Program-made: the position numbers and the translations under genes
The notes under the pieces: generated by a model
What the model was told of the DNA's origin: nothing
The model's input: the letters and a program-made list of their open reading frames with translations, nothing else
Database searches by the model: none
Assembly (NCBI RefSeq): GCF_900188155.1
Contig: NZ_FZOG01000007.1
Location: forward strand, 124,001 to 188,000
From: Pseudomonas segetis
GTDB taxonomy: Bacteria; Pseudomonadota; Gammaproteobacteria; Pseudomonadales; Pseudomonadaceae
DNA: 64,000 nucleotides
Direction of reading: 5' to 3'
Shown: piece by piece, positions 63,967-64,000 of the stretch
How the letters are laid out: every line of letters starts with the position of its first letter
How positions within the stretch are numbered: position 1 is the stretch's first letter

Positions 63967-64000
63967 CAAACGATAACCAAGCGGTGCACGACAATCACAA

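Overview
The window is chromosomal DNA of a Pseudomonas or a very close relative. The evidence is gene content and order: cbb3 oxidase genes followed by hemN, anr and apt; a fadE to tpm stretch holding sagS, ospR, a glutathione peroxidase and htpX; and ppiD, hupB, lon, clpX, clpP, tig, tRNAs, folD, cysS and glnS. From memory these match three separate blocks of the P. aeruginosa map (about PA1537-PA1557, PA2811-PA2832 and PA1793-PA1805), here joined end to end. By eye the base composition is moderate to high GC; I did not calculate it.

Layout. 0-10.6 kb: end of ccoO, then ccoQ, ccoP, ccoG, ccoH, ccoI, ccoS, a SafE-like membrane protein, hemN, a conserved small protein, the oxygen sensor gene anr, and apt. 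Together these build and regulate microaerobic respiration. 10.8-22 kb: a mixed metabolic stretch with a metal-dependent hydrolase, a TetR regulator, the eroded remnant of a flavin monooxygenase gene, dehydrogenases, a cupredoxin with a Cys-rich exported partner, glutathione-linked enzymes, a MarR regulator facing an aminotransferase, and LysE- and BenE-type transporters. 22-39.8 kb: an ABC-2 exporter, fadE, a duplicated Glu-Gly tRNA pair, a GST, the sagS/ospR/gpx group, alaA, htpX, tpm and an extradiol dioxygenase. 39.9-50.3 kb: protein quality control (ppiD, hupB, lon, clpX, clpP, tig), tRNA-Asp, a Leu-His-Arg tRNA operon, and folD. 60.7-63.8 kb: cysS and glnS.

Between folD and cysS lies the most distinctive part, 50.4-60.3 kb. 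It holds a six-gene ABC importer whose order matches the rhizobial glycerol system glpSTPQUV, a divergent sigma-54-dependent AcoR-type activator, and an exported arylsulfatase. The intergenic region between activator and importer contains a well-spaced -24/-12 promoter facing the importer and, upstream of it, five TGAACA-type repeats suited to be the activator binding sites. The two importer ATPases are complementary and asymmetric. One keeps the LSGGQ signature but lacks the switch histidine; the other keeps the histidine but has a degenerate signature. This predicts one complete and one degenerate ATP site, which is unusual for an importer. The substrate is unknown; a small polyol is the best inference.

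Other regulatory signals visible in the sequence are: two GTCAA-N5-TTGAC palindromes 41 bp apart between the aminotransferase and MarR genes; an OhrR/OspR-type box before gpx-ospR; a TetR operator candidate overlapping a sigma-70 promoter; a heat-shock type promoter before lon; a consensus promoter before hupB; and matching tRNA promoters with GC-rich discriminators. No insertion sequence, CRISPR array, prophage or replication origin was seen.
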